From contig JAKZAP010000009.1 in NCBI GenBank assembly GCA_023053575.1, positions 19,635,869 to 19,699,868 of the forward strand: 64,000 nt of DNA, written 5' to 3'. Below, in pieces: positions 11,927 through 22,914 of this stretch. The notes under the pieces were generated by a model that worked only from the letters and a program-made list of their open reading frames with translations, was not told where the DNA came from and made no database searches. Within the stretch, counting starts at the first letter, position 1; the number at the start of each line of letters is the position of its first letter. This DNA is from Branchinecta lynchi (taxonomy: Eukaryota; Arthropoda; Branchiopoda; Anostraca; Branchinectidae). The position numbers and the translations under genes were made by a program.

Positions 11927-12660
11927 CAGTGTTGCCAGATTATGCGCATTTGCGCCATTTTGGGCAGTTTTCTGAGGCGGCTGTTCTTTGATTTTTTCAG
12001 GTGCGCGCATAACGCTTTTTTGTGCATTCAGTCATTTTACATTCAGAGCTCGAGGGTTGCGGGCATTCCAGTATTTGTTTTCATTGGAGAACATGGTGTA
12101 ATTGGCAGGGCCGTATCCAGGAGGGTTTAGGGGGTTGCCCCCCGAAAAAACTTACACAAATATATAATCATTTTTATAGGCTCTGATCTATGTTGTTTTT
12201 TTTTTTACTTTTTTAGTACCGAGTAACCGCAAGCTGAGTGCTGCGACATTTGGCTTCGTCATTGAAGAGAGCAAGATTTTCTGGTAAGCACTTTGCACTT
12301 TGATTTTCAAATTGTGGATTTTCAAAATAATTCATACCTTAGGATAATTATTGCTCTTATTACAAAAGACAAGTCCTGATTAACTCTTCTCTTGTCTTGC
12401 TCATAATAGAACCAGAAGAGTTACTAGCCAAATCGGAAGGGAGGGACTTTATGTCATGGATATTGGCTAGTTACTTTTACAGATTTTTCCAAAAACTTTT
12501 TCAGAAATCCTGGCACTTCTGGCCGATTTTTTCTATTACCCCAGTCATCCCAAAAAAGGAAAATATAGAAAATGCGTCAAAAGCGCATTCTTGCTTGCGT
12601 CGAAGGCGCATTTTTGCTTCTCTTGCTGCGCAATCACGAGTCAATCTTCTGGCAACACTG
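11927..12660. mobile_element. Non-autonomous hAT-like element
   Basis: Inverted ends CAGTGTTGCCAGA (11927-11939) and TCTGGCAACACTG (12648-12660), flanked by CAACAAAC and CCGCAAAC (6 of 8 identical), fit a decayed 8-bp hAT target duplication. CAGTGTTGCCAG is a common hAT-type terminus. The open frame at 12397-12768 crosses the right end and is not supported as a gene. Confidence 0.55.
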
Positions 12661-12942
12661 CCGCAAACAATGAGGGCTGTATTGTCCTTGAAGCCTGAGA
12701 GATATATTATAAAACTTTCCTTGGAAGGCCAGTTTAGCACAGAAGTGTCAGGACTTGAGACTTTTTAACAGCAACATCGTATTGCGGAGGTCACTGTTAT
12801 GGGAAGAAATGTTTTCTCTTGCGTATTTGTAATTCATTTATCAATTTACATCAGAACAATTATTTCTGGTTTCTGGCGCATCTTATCTATCTGCCGTTGA
12901 CAAATAAAACATTGTTTGATTGGGGATTTTTCGGTTTTAAGC

Positions 12943-12967
12943 CTTATCTGTTGTTCAACTATATAAA
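12943..12967 (+). promoter_or_regulatory. GATA-type site plus TATA box of the 13-kb protease gene
   Basis: CTTATCT (reverse of AGATAAG) at 12943-12949 and TATATAAA at 12960-12967, 35 bp before the ATG. The same pair with nearly the same spacing precedes the genes at 45, 52 and 59 kb and the pseudogene at 38 kb. Confidence 0.6.
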
Positions 12968-13001
12968 CCTCAAAAGTTTTTGGAAAGAATTAGTTTTCAT
13001 C

Positions 13002-16000
13002 ATGAAGGCATTCGTAGCTATCTTGGCATTGGCCGCTGTGGTAAGTTTTGTCCAATTGTTCAAACGTAAAAAAAAGAATCGTTCAGTAGGTTTGCTTATT
13101 TCGTTTTTCTAATGTTGAACAACATGCTTGATGAACTTCCCGATGGATACTGTGTAGCCTGCGTAGTTGTATGATAGTTGTAAGAAAAAGTTGCATGTAT
13201 TGATCTGTAATTGTAAAGAATACTATCATTTAATGTGCCTCATATTGGGCCAATCTTAAGCAGTAGTATCCAGTAGCAACCTGTCTTGTTACAGTAGCAT
13301 CCAGTCTTGCTAAGAGTAGCAAGCAGTAGAATGCAGTAACACGGTAGCCTTGACATAGAAGCATGTACTTTTTCTTACAACTTTATACTACTATTTTGGG
13401 ATAAATTTGTCAGCGGGTTAATTATTTTGTTTCTCAATCGGAGTTTAAGGTTTTCCGTTTTGTAGGCCTCCGCTGGTCCCTTCCGCCCCCACAGAGATGT
13501 GGACTGGAGCAAAATCAAGATGAAGACCCCCAAGGTCCCACCCCACACCCTGCAGCTCAAGAACGTCGAGCAGGTTAAGGAAACCTACGAAATCCCCGCT
13601 GAGGCCAAGAGCTTCCGTGGTAAGTACACTGTAAAAAAAAATCTTGCAAGATTCTCTACTGGGATTAATCTTGTCTCTGGAGAATTGTCCTCGGAGGTCA
13701 TGCCATCAACGATGACGCCGAAGTTGGTTGCGTTGAGGTCAGGACTACTAACTTCACCCAGAACAACAGATCCAATGCCTTCAACATTGCCAACGAGATT
13801 ATCTCTTATTCGTATTAATCATATCCCAGTAGAGATAAGATTAATCCCAGTAACAAATACTGCAGTTAACTTTATTCCTTACTCGGTTCCAGTTTAGACG
13901 GGTGCCGATATTCTCATATCACTGCGTTTTTGCAGTGGTCGGATTCTAATGCCCTGTACTTTCAGTATCCCGAAATTACACGTTCCCCGTGCTGAATCCT
14001 GACGATGATCAGTTTGCGGCCGCAACAGTTGCGTTTTTGATCCGAATTATCTGAATTCTTGCTTCTGAATTCTCGATTCTCGTACAGATTACCATTTTTG
14101 CTCCTCTGGCTTCCCCATTCTAGCTTTTGACAAAAACAACTTATTTGGCAGCTCGTCCGCAACCCGGTATACTTGTTTATGCACACTGAACGCCCGCACT
14201 CTGTTGACCAATCAGTAAGGACAACAGAGAGAGGAGAATCGAGAATTCACCATCGGAGCAACTTCTCGATTCTTCAGAATCGCGAATCTTTTCCCGTTCT
14301 CGATTCTGACAAAAACGTAAGAAAAGGAGAATTCGCTTGATCTGAATAGTCCAAAAAGCGAAACAGCAGATTTGCGAGGAGAATCGCGAGAAGAATTCGG
14401 ATCAAAAACGCAATGAAAGTCTCATTTGTCTTTTGCTTTGAAGTAACCCTTTGTTTTCAGTCGTTTGCGCTAATGACGGCACTAAGCACAATGGATCAAA
14501 CTAATAAGCTGCGGAGAAGATTTTGATGTACAGAGAGAACAGGCCAATCTTTTCGAGTCACTGTGTTCTGTTGTGGTAGAACCACACTCCGAAGATAATT
14601 GCTTACAATTCTCCTGACTTTAAACTTCCTGCAATGACGATTTTGAATCCGATGAGTAGTTTGCAGTTTTTCTGAGTTTTCTTTGGCTATCTACTAACCC
14701 AATATTTCTTTTCAGCCGTTTGCGGTAATGGTGGCGCTAAGCACACTGGCGGCAGGATCGTCGGTGGCACTGAGGCTGTCCCCCACACCTGGCCATGGCA
14801 GGTGGGACTTTTCATTGATGGTCTCTACTTCTGCGGTGGCTCCCTCATCTCTGATACCGTTGTCTTGACCGCTGCTCACTGCACTGATGATGCTTCCTTC
14901 TTCAACGTTGTCCTCGGAGGTCATGCCATCAACGACGACACCGAAGTTGGTCGCATTGAGGTCAGGACTACTGACTTCACCCAGCACAACAGATACAACG
15001 CCTTCACCATTGCCAACGACATCTCCGTCATCAGACTGCCCGCCCCAGTCACCTTTACCGGTAAGTAATCCCATATCCTGTCACAGCCACAGTGCATATT
15101 TTGCTCGATGCCTCTAGAAGAAATCGTGTTGTGTGGTCTTGCCTACATGTCAACTGACATGGCGAGTTTCTTTTGAACCCACAAACAGTGGCATCTTCCA
15201 AAACACCCCCCCCCCCCGCCACTGTGGAGTACCATCCCTGGCGGTCTTCGGTCCATTCTTCGAAAGCAAAGAGAAAGAACACAACTCACCGGTGACGAGT
15301 TATTCGGATGCTTCGGTGCACTCTTGGGGAGGGGGGGGGGGGATTTTGAAAGTAGTCGGAAAACCTCCAGTCGAGATGCATGATCACTGGGAAGAGGGTT
15401 TGCCCGGTTCTAGCATCACGGCTCGGCCTATGCACTGTGCAAGGTTTTGGAGTCAGTGGCAGAAATAATAAAAAAAAAAACGGGTGTATGGGCAATCAAC
15501 CGTTAATTGATCGCTGGAATTCTCGGGCGGGATCTTCTATTTTAGATCCGACCAAATTCTTGTGCGGGTGACTTTGGCCATCCAAAAGTCAAACTGCAGC
15601 AGTATGACCACGGCACTGGATGAAATTCTCATCTTTTGATGCATTTTAGAAACCATCAGCCCAGTCTGCTTGCCAGACGCCGCCGATGTTGGAACCACCT
15701 TCCTCGGAGAGATCGTCACCCCCACCGGTTGGGGCCGCCCATCCGATGCCAGCCAGAGCATCTCCCCTGTCCTTCGTCAGGTCGATGTCCCAGTCCTTGA
15801 GAACTCTATCTGCGATGCCGTTTACGGTATCGTCACTGACAACCAGATTTGCATTGACGCCGCTGGCGGTTCCGGCACATGCAACGTAAGTACTCGTAAA
15901 ACAGAAATTTGTTTCTTCTTGGGTGTAAATGGATATGGATCGAACAGTCGATTTAATACTCTTGATGACCATCTCTCCCTGCCGATGCAGAATCTCCGGG

Positions 16001-16597
16001 TACCAGCGAAAGAATACAAGAAGCGGTGTCACAGCTGCTCCCAAGGATCGTCGTGAATGTGTGACACAGGATTTGAGTCGTTGAGTTTGAGTCGGTACGG
16101 ACACTTTTACTCCTTCTTCCTGAGGATTACTGGCGTGTTTTGGACTTTGTCATATAGAGTATTTCCCTGATCAGCCAGTTTCGTTGTGTTGCCGCGCACA
16201 GTACTTGAAGCTCCGATTCAACCATCGAAGTAGATTAGAGACGATTAGAACAGCCTTACGAGAATACGTGCTTGACTAGCAGACTTCCCTAAGCCTGATT
16301 TCACACGAAGGCCCCTAGATTCTAAAGTGCAACCTCAAGCTATCTTCTAGGATGATGGCAGCTTTTCGTGCTTGATTGATCCGCAAGTTGACTGAACATT
16401 TACTAAGTAATTCACATATTATATTCTAGGGTGACTCTGGTGGACCCCTCAACCACCTGAACGCTGATGGCACCTACAAGACCCTCGGTATCACCTCCTT
16501 CGGTGCCTCTGCTGGCTGTGAAGTTGGATACCCTGATGCCTTCACCCGCGTCACCGCCTTCCTTGACTGGATCGCCACCAATGCTCTCGTTGTTTAG
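13002..16597 (+). CDS. Brachyurin-like secreted serine protease, gene A (5 exons, 313 aa)
   Basis: Exons: 13002-13040, 13466-13619, 14716-15060, 15650-15885, 16430-16597, all GT-AG. Residues 1-16 ([16 protein letters not shown]) look like a signal peptide; 17-78 are a basic pro-region; activation is expected at GGR78-IVGG. The triad is His119 (TAAHC), Asp166 (NDISVIRL) and Ser261 (GDSGGP). Gly255 and Asp294 occupy the 189 and 226 positions, as in crab collagenase, implying broad specificity. Cys67 in the pro-region and Cys186 are placed to form the chymotrypsin-type link (Cys1-Cys122), so the propeptide probably stays attached. Intron 2 holds an exon-3 fragment and a MITE. Intron 4 differs from that of the other three genes. 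Predicted to be a secreted digestive zymogen. Confidence 0.93.
13657..13852. mobile_element. TIR-bounded segment carrying an exon-3 fragment, in intron 2 of gene A
   Basis: 22-bp inverted ends (13657-13678 and 13831-13852) starting TACTGGGATTAATCTT match at 21 of 22 positions. Between them, 13685-13801 is a diverged copy of the middle of protease exon 3 in the same orientation; it encodes [14 protein letters not shown]...[10 protein letters not shown] without His or Asp catalytic segments. It has no splice sites at its borders. Either a small transposon captured an exon piece, or a duplicated exon was later trimmed. No target duplication is evident. Confidence 0.6.
14029..14413. mobile_element. 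MITE in intron 2 of gene A
   Basis: Perfect 20-bp inverted ends TTGCGTTTTTGATCCGAATT (14029-14048 and 14394-14413). The interior is rich in GAATTCTCGATTCTC-type inverted motifs. The first 11 bp, TTGCGTTTTTG, match the ends of the MITEs at 155-560 and 890-1305, suggesting related transposase recognition. Confidence 0.75.
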
Positions 16598-16892
16598 ACT
16601 TGTTACTTTTCTTATTGCAATTAAAATTTTCTCAGCAAATACGCCTTTTGTTATAAGGTATGTAGCCCCAACTTTCAGATGGTATTTAGATCAAACTTTC
16701 TAAAGTTGTTCACTACTTGCAGAAGACCAGGTCTACAAAAGAGTGTATTACAGAAGGAAAAATTACAGAAACATGAGTTGATGATAACTTAGTCCGTTAC
16801 TTAGCAGCAACACAGGCGTACAGCAATTCTCCTACCAATTCACAAGTAAATTGCTCAGGTCTTCAGCGGATATCCAAGACCAAACTTCACAA

Positions 16893-19800
16893 ATTTCAAG
16901 TAGATGTGGAGTTTCCCTCCGTTTTGTCCTCTCTACGGTTCTTTTTTACCACTGGGAGACGAAGCCGAGAACTCCGCCTGGTGGGGGGCGCACATTGTGC
17001 GCTGCTCAGCAGCCAGTCCCAAGCCTGGGCAAAGGAGGAGGGTCGGGCAACGGACTTGCAATCCGTTCCCGGGAACCAGAGGAACTCTCTTCTGGGGAAA
17101 AATTTTCTTGCAACAGTAACGTCAAAGAAGAGCCTCGGATCTGATCCCCTACCGACGACGACAAATGCATGCCCCCGGACACGATTTTTAAAAGCAAACA
17201 GTAACCTAAAATTTGGTTTTTGGAATGTGCGCACAATGTCCCAACTATCGAAGACAGAACAAGTACTTCAGGAGATGCGCAGATACCATCTAGACATCCT
17301 GGCGCTGTCCGAAGTGAGATGGACCGGCTCCGGAGAGAAACAGCTCGATGACCATTCTACGATCCTCTACAGCGGCGCCGAAAATAGGCATGAGCAAGGA
17401 GTCGCACTGATCATGACGAGGGAAACCTCTAGATCTCTCTTGAAATGGACTCCCATATCGCCAAGAATACTCGTGGCACGCTTCACTGGTCGTCAAGCAA
17501 AACTCTCTGTAGTAGCCTGCTACGCCCCCACTAACGTCGCAGAAGCTGAGACAAAAGAAGATTTCTACCACACTCTACAGGCAGTGGTCAATAACATCCC
17601 GAAACATGACATCACGTGCGTTCTTGGCGACCTAAACGCCATCGTTGGAAACGATGAGTCCTACTGCCCACAGTCACTCGGTAGGCACGGTATGGGCGTA
17701 CGCAACGAGAACGGAACGATGCTGATCGACTTTGCAATGGCCAATGATCTGGTGATAGGAGGCAGTCTTTTTCCTCATAGAGACGTCCACAAATATTCCT
17801 GGACCTCCCCCGGTGGAGCAGTCAGAAACCAGATCGACCACTGTCTTGTCAGCCGCAAGTTTCGCTCAAGTATACAAGATGTGAGAGCGTATAGAGGCGC
17901 CGACGTTGGATCAGACCACAACCTGCTAGTAGCCAAATTCTCCCTGAAGCTGAAAAGAAATGAGAATAAGGCACTCAAGTCAGATCCCCAATTTGATTCT
18001 GACAAGCTCCTAGATCGAACGACGAGGCAACAGTTTGTTACCGAACTGAGCAACAAGTTCGAAGCACTTTACATCAGCGATCAAGATGACCAAGAGATAG
18101 TATGGGACCAGATAAAGAACTTCTACACCGAGACAGCAAGCAAGATTCTTGGGCACCGCAAGAAACCAAAGGACCAGTGGCTATCAGACCGCACTTGGCA
18201 GCTCATTGAGGAGAGGAAAGCCGCGAAACTTCAGCTCCTTGCTTGTCACGACGCGAACCAGTTCTACAAAAACGAGAACTACCAACGGATCGACAAACTT
18301 GTCAAAAAAAGCACGCGCCGAGACAAACGCCACTTTTACGATTCAAAGGCCGCGAAAGCTGAAGAAGCAGCCAAGAATGGAGACAGCAGGTCGCTGTACA
18401 AGATAACGAACGAGATCATCGGGAAGAAGAGAACCAGCGATGGCCCGGTGAAGGATGAAAATGGCATACTGGTCACCGGCTCCGAAGAAAAGAAGGAGGT
18501 CTGGGTCAACTACTTTGACAAAATCCTGAACAGACCACCCCCGGACGATCCAATTTCCATCCCCGATGACCCATTAATCTCGCTCGATATCAACACTGAG
18601 CCCCCGACCGAAGATGAAATTCTGAAGGCGGTTAAGAAGCTGAAGAACGGAAGATCACCAGGGGACGACCGCATCACAGCAGAAATGCTGAAATGCTCCA
18701 TAGGCACCTGTATCACCCACTGGAAAGACTTCTTCGGAAACATCTGGACTAGAGCAAAAGTACCCTCAGACTGGCGCCACAGTACGCTCGTAAAACTTTT
18801 CAAGAAGGGCGATGCCTCGCTCTGTAACAACTGGCGAGGCATCAGCCTGCTCTCGATTCCTGGCAAACTGTTGTCCCACATTATCCTGTCCCGAATACAA
18901 CGCCACCTAGACGAAAACCTGCGTGATGAGCAGCATGGCTTCCGCCCGAACCGCTCTTGCACAGACCTGATTTTCACCCTGCGAATGCTCACGGAGGAGA
19001 GCTGCGAATGGCGCAACAAACTCTACATGATCTTCATAGATTTTGAAAAGGCTTTCGACTCATTAGACCGCCAGTCACTATGGAAGCTCCTTCGCCACTA
19101 TGGTATCCCAGACACCATAGTAAATCTCATAATGGCGATGTATGAAGATACAACCAGTTGTGTGAAGACAGCAGAGGGAAGCTCCCGTAAATTCCCCATC
19201 CTCTCCGGGGTAAAACAGGGGTGTGTCTTATCCCCACTACTGTTCGCGGTCGTCATTGACTTCGTGTTGAGAAGTGTCAATTCAACTGGGCTACGTCTGA
19301 ACGATCGCCTGCTCAGCGACCTAGATTTTGCTGACGATATTGCCATCCTCGAAACCTGCAAGACACGACTCCAAGCGCTGCTTACGAGCGTCCAACAAAA
19401 AGCAGAAGGTTTTGGACTCAATATCAACGCCAGTAAAACTAAAGGCATGGCAACCAGCGATTCACCTATGAACATCAAATGTGGCGACAATGATGTGGAA
19501 CAAGTGGTTCATTTCAAACATCTTGGCAGCACTATCGAGAACACGGGATCTACAGCCAAAGAAGTCACCGCACGAATTGGACAGGCTAACAGCACCTTCA
19601 ACAGGCTCAAAAAAGTTTGGAGGTCGAGTATCCTCTCCCTCCGGCTTAAGCTCCGCCTGTTCAATAGCAACGTCCTACCCGTCCTCCTCTATGCGTCCGA
19701 AACATGGCATCTCAACCAAGAACAAGAGAGGAGAATCCAGTCCTTTGAAAACATGTGCCTCCGGAGACTTCTTGGTATCCACTGGACCCAGAAGGTAACG

Positions 19801-20136
19801 AACGAGCACATAAGAAACATCACAGGTCAACCGTCCCTCATCGAGACCATACGAAGGCGTAGATGGAGCTACCTCGGACATGTGCTGCGCATGGACGATT
19901 CCAGAATCCCCAAAACCGCTTTTTTCTGGTTACCCGAAGGCACCCGCCGCAGAGGAAGACCCAAAAATACTCTCCGTCGTACCTACAACAACGACCTGCG
20001 GCACTTTCATGCCTCTTTACAGCCGGAGTGGGAAGACATCGTCGCAGCCGCAAGCTTCAGAGACGACTGGAGACTCTTCTTGGACGCCCTGGGCGCCTCT
20101 GGAGGCACAGGAGGATCTAAGGTCTAAGGTCTAAGG
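16893..20136 (+). mobile_element. RTE-like LINE, apparently near full length
   Basis: One long ORF is preceded by a short GC-rich leader and ends in a tandem TCTAAGG x3 tail (20116-20136) that contains the stop codon. A very short 3' UTR with a short tandem tail is typical of RTE-type LINEs. The leader segment at 17005-17080 (CCCAAGCCTGGGCAAAGGAG) resembles, from memory, 5' segments of RTE-type repeats in other animals. The left end is uncertain to some tens of bases. It lies about 300 bp after the stop of protease gene A. Confidence 0.75.
16906..20127 (+). CDS. LINE ORF: apurinic-type endonuclease + reverse transcriptase, intact
   Basis: 1073 codons without interruption. The N-terminal endonuclease shows FGFWNVRT (about residues 103-109), LSEVRW (Glu136), YAPTN, GDLNA (Asp242/Asn244), and SDH (336-338). 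The reverse transcriptase follows: GRSPGDDRITAEML, WRGISLL, EQHGFRPNRSC, FIDFEKAFD (Asp712), GVKQGCVLSPLL (768-779) and FADD (808-811). The C-terminal part contains YLGHVLRMDDSRIPK and RRRGRPKNTLRR, typical of RTE-like LINE proteins. There is no RNase H. The true start may be an internal Met (for example in RTMSQ), because the first 90 codons are leader-like. It nicks target DNA and copies its own RNA. All key residues are present, so it may be active. Confidence 0.9.
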   Translation: MEFPSVLSSLRFFFTTGRRSRELRLVGGAHCALLSSQSQAWAKEEGRATDLQSVPGNQRNSLLGKNFLATVTSKKSLGSDPLPTTTNACPRTRFLKANSNLKFGFWNVRTMSQLSKTEQVLQEMRRYHLDILALSEVRWTGSGEKQLDDHSTILYSGAENRHEQGVALIMTRETSRSLLKWTPISPRILVARFTGRQAKLSVVACYAPTNVAEAETKEDFYHTLQAVVNNIPKHDITCVLGDLNAIVGNDESYCPQSLGRHGMGVRNENGTMLIDFAMANDLVIGGSLFPHRDVHKYSWTSPGGAVRNQIDHCLVSRKFRSSIQDVRAYRGADVGSDHNLLVAKFSLKLKRNENKALKSDPQFDSDKLLDRTTRQQFVTELSNKFEALYISDQDDQEIVWDQIKNFYTETASKILGHRKKPKDQWLSDRTWQLIEERKAAKLQLLACHDANQFYKNENYQRIDKLVKKSTRRDKRHFYDSKAAKAEEAAKNGDSRSLYKITNEIIGKKRTSDGPVKDENGILVTGSEEKKEVWVNYFDKILNRPPPDDPISIPDDPLISLDINTEPPTEDEILKAVKKLKNGRSPGDDRITAEMLKCSIGTCITHWKDFFGNIWTRAKVPSDWRHSTLVKLFKKGDASLCNNWRGISLLSIPGKLLSHIILSRIQRHLDENLRDEQHGFRPNRSCTDLIFTLRMLTEESCEWRNKLYMIFIDFEKAFDSLDRQSLWKLLRHYGIPDTIVNLIMAMYEDTTSCVKTAEGSSRKFPILSGVKQGCVLSPLLFAVVIDFVLRSVNSTGLRLNDRLLSDLDFADDIAILETCKTRLQALLTSVQQKAEGFGLNINASKTKGMATSDSPMNIKCGDNDVEQVVHFKHLGSTIENTGSTAKEVTARIGQANSTFNRLKKVWRSSILSLRLKLRLFNSNVLPVLLYASETWHLNQEQERRIQSFENMCLRRLLGIHWTQKVTNEHIRNITGQPSLIETIRRRRWSYLGHVLRMDDSRIPKTAFFWLPEGTRRRGRPKNTLRRTYNNDLRHFHASLQPEWEDIVAAASFRDDWRLFLDALGASGGTGGSKV

Positions 20137-20984
20137 AGCACCAACATTTTACCCGGAACTTTTTAACACGGAAACATCAGTATTCTTAGGGATCGAATGA
20201 AAACGGTAAAGGAACGGAATGGAACGACACGATGCAGGAGGAACGCTTTCTAAAAACTGGATCGCGTTCTACAAAAGGGAACAACATACTCAAGTCGGGA
20301 ACGCTGCACCACGAGGAACACTACTAAAAGGGAGAACACTGCAGTACTGCACCATCCAGCTTCCTTCTTTTAGTAGTTTTATTTTGGGACGAGTTCCTGA
20401 TCATTCATGCAGGGGAAACAAGTTCTAAAATCTGGAATGCCCGTCCCCTGTTCTTTAGCACTGGGATCCATTTTCATCAGAAGACAGTACTAACAAGGGC
20501 GCAAGCGCTCAGACGTGGAGTGTGAAAGTAAAATGTTCATCGTATCTTATACACAAACAGCGTCAGACCCGAGACATTTCACATCACCAATAACCAACAA
20601 ATACTGAAATAGCCTAATTTGAAATCAGCCCAGTTTAAAAGCTTTTTAATGTAAACAAACCGCATTTAGAAATCCAAAGAAGATCTTCAAACTCTTGCAA
20701 GAACGGTCCAACACTTTAAACCTCTTTTCCATAAGCAAGTTAACAAAAAGTGTAATAAAACCAAATCATTTTATTGCCTGATACCCCCCTTGTGACAAAC
20801 TACGTTAAGAACGGCATATCATCGATCGTATGACAAACCATCCAGTTTCCAACTGATCTTTTAGGATAACAGTACGCTCCGTGGTCTTATTTGTTGCTGC
20901 TACACCATGATCTGCATCTCCACGGATATATCCACAAGTATACAAGAGTTGAAATTGAGATATGTCAGACACGAACTTAACTCA
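20137..20984. other. No recognisable gene
   Basis: AT-rich DNA with no convincing frame and no repeat structure I recognise. Confidence 0.4.
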
Positions 20985-21640
20985 CGGGAAACCTGGGCCC
21001 AGTTACCCATGAACGGGAGGGGGGGGGGGGGGCCCATCAAATTGCATATCTAGACGTAAATATAATCGACTAAAAACTTAGAATTTGATTCCGGTCGCGG
21101 GTCAAAAACTTTACTCATGGGCAAACTGGGCCCACTTGCCCATCAACGCGGGGGGGGGGGGGGGGGGGGGAGTGGTTCAACCCCACGTTGACATTCCCAA
21201 CCCGATGATCCAAGAGCATAAAAGAATTTCATCGCTATCTCTAGTTTTTGTCAAGTTAAAAACATAAACAAATGGGCAATCTGGGCCCAATTGCCCCTAA
21301 ACCAAGTGGGGACCGCAAAAAGCGAACAGAGACCCCAATGCTCACAAACCTAACAAGTTTCAGCTCGATATCTGTTGATTCCTGCCTCTGTTAACGAAGT
21401 TTACTCCTGGGCAATTTGGGCCCAGTTGCCATTGACCGGGGTGGGTGGGGGAGATGAAACTTCGAAAGTAATTTCACAGCCCTAGGGTCTACAAGTACAA
21501 GGAACTTCGTCGTCCTATGTCCAGGTCTGGTCAAGTTATAAACATTATTCACTGGGTGGTCTGGGACCATTTTCCCCTGAGCCGGGTCGGTGTGGGGAGT
21601 GGGACCCCCGAAAGACACAACTAGACCCCAAGACCCACGA
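20985..21640. repeat. Tandem repeat with TGGGCAA..TTGCCC palindrome and poly-G tracts
   Basis: About five units at roughly 125-155 bp spacing (starting near 20990, 21115, 21270, 21405 and 21548). Each contains TGGGCAAxCTGGGCCCAxTTGCCC, followed in several units by long G runs (21018-21032, 21150-21170). The palindrome and G runs suggest strong secondary structure. Confidence 0.65.
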
Positions 21641-21764
21641 GTGTACCAAGTTCGAACTGGATACTTGCACTGGTTCACGAGCTCCAGAAAATACGGTTAA
21701 AACCGAAAACCGAAAGCTGCTAAAGCGCTCGCAATAGTGGAATGTTACAAGGAACACTCCACTA

Positions 21765-22446
21765 ACAAGAGCTGTAAGCTCATATGACACTTGCATGGGT
21801 TAAGATGTTTTGATCGATCATAAGGAAGTTTCGACTTTGCGGTTGAGATGCGCACTCGAAGGGAGCTAGAACTTCATTTGTAAGCAAAACCCTTGAGGCA
21901 ACAATACTAGTGGGCTGATGGACATCATTTGTAAGCAAAACCCTTGAGACAAAAATAATAATGGGCTGATGGGCATCATGAAGAGGCATGTATTGCTTAA
22001 AAGTATGAAATTACTTTATTATTTTGCGGTCTTTGCGGTCAAGGTTGGTACTTTAAGGAATAGTCGGATTTGGGAAGTAGCAATTCCTAAGCAAGTGTTG
22101 TTGAAACTCTAATATTTTAGCGAAGTTTCATCGTCCTAGCACATCTGGAAGTACCTTAGCTCGCGATCACATGAATCCCATCCCCCCCCCCCCCCCCCGC
22201 CCCCTCCAACTCCACCAACAATACCCGAAGCCAATCCGGTTCTGTAAATGATTAATCCAGAGCATCTGTTTGTTATTCCCACGAAGTTCGACCGCGATCA
22301 CACCAGTCTAAACGGGTCAAGTACTCCCCCCCCCCCCCAATAATTGTCGGATTAGGTCTGGAAATGAGAAACATCACCAGAGGTAAATGTCCTCTGTTCA
22401 GTTAAATTTCACTCGAATCCAATCACCCATTACAAAGTTACGCACG
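21765..22446 (+). repeat. R2 family, left part of a copy split by the Polinton
   Basis: Begins ACAAGAGCTGTAAGCTCATA, then TGACACTTGCATGG, GTAAGCAAAACCCTTGAG and TCATCGTCCTAGCACATCTG. It resumes at 29797 and ends near 31119 with GCAAGTCCCATA. The 34.5-37.0-kb copy is the best uninterrupted version. Confidence 0.6.
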
Positions 22447-22914
22447 AGTGGTATAGAAAGGGGGCTCCCACCCCACCCAACCCCTAATAAAATAAACCCC
22501 TAATTACATGAAATTTACCAATTTTAACATATTATATATCAAATTAACCCCCTTTTGAAAGAAAAAAATCTATTTTCCTAATTAAAAAATAAAGGCCTCC
22601 AGAAATTAACATATTACCCTTTAATCTCAATAAACTATTCATATATGTACGGTATAAAAAATAACGGTATCCTATAAACTACTACTGAGTAAACAGTTCT
22701 AAAGATGTTTAGAACCCTTTCCTGTCATCGCCCCAATCGTGCAGCAAAAACAGCGTCCGTTTCAAAAATTAAATCTCAGGACTAGTTTTTTCACTATAGT
22801 GGTATCTGTGGTATCTGAAGATAATTTACTTTAATAAGATATTTATAGTCGGTAGAAGCTTCAGTTATTTATTACAGGTTTGTTTCCTTCCCCGAAGTTG
22901 AACCAGAGGATTGA

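Noticed and set aside
12397..12768. 123-codon frame before gene A
   Set aside because: It runs across the right end of a hAT-like element and shows no domain.
14712..15074. 120-codon minus-strand frame
   Set aside because: It is the antisense of protease exon 3; the same shadow appears opposite exon 3 of every copy.
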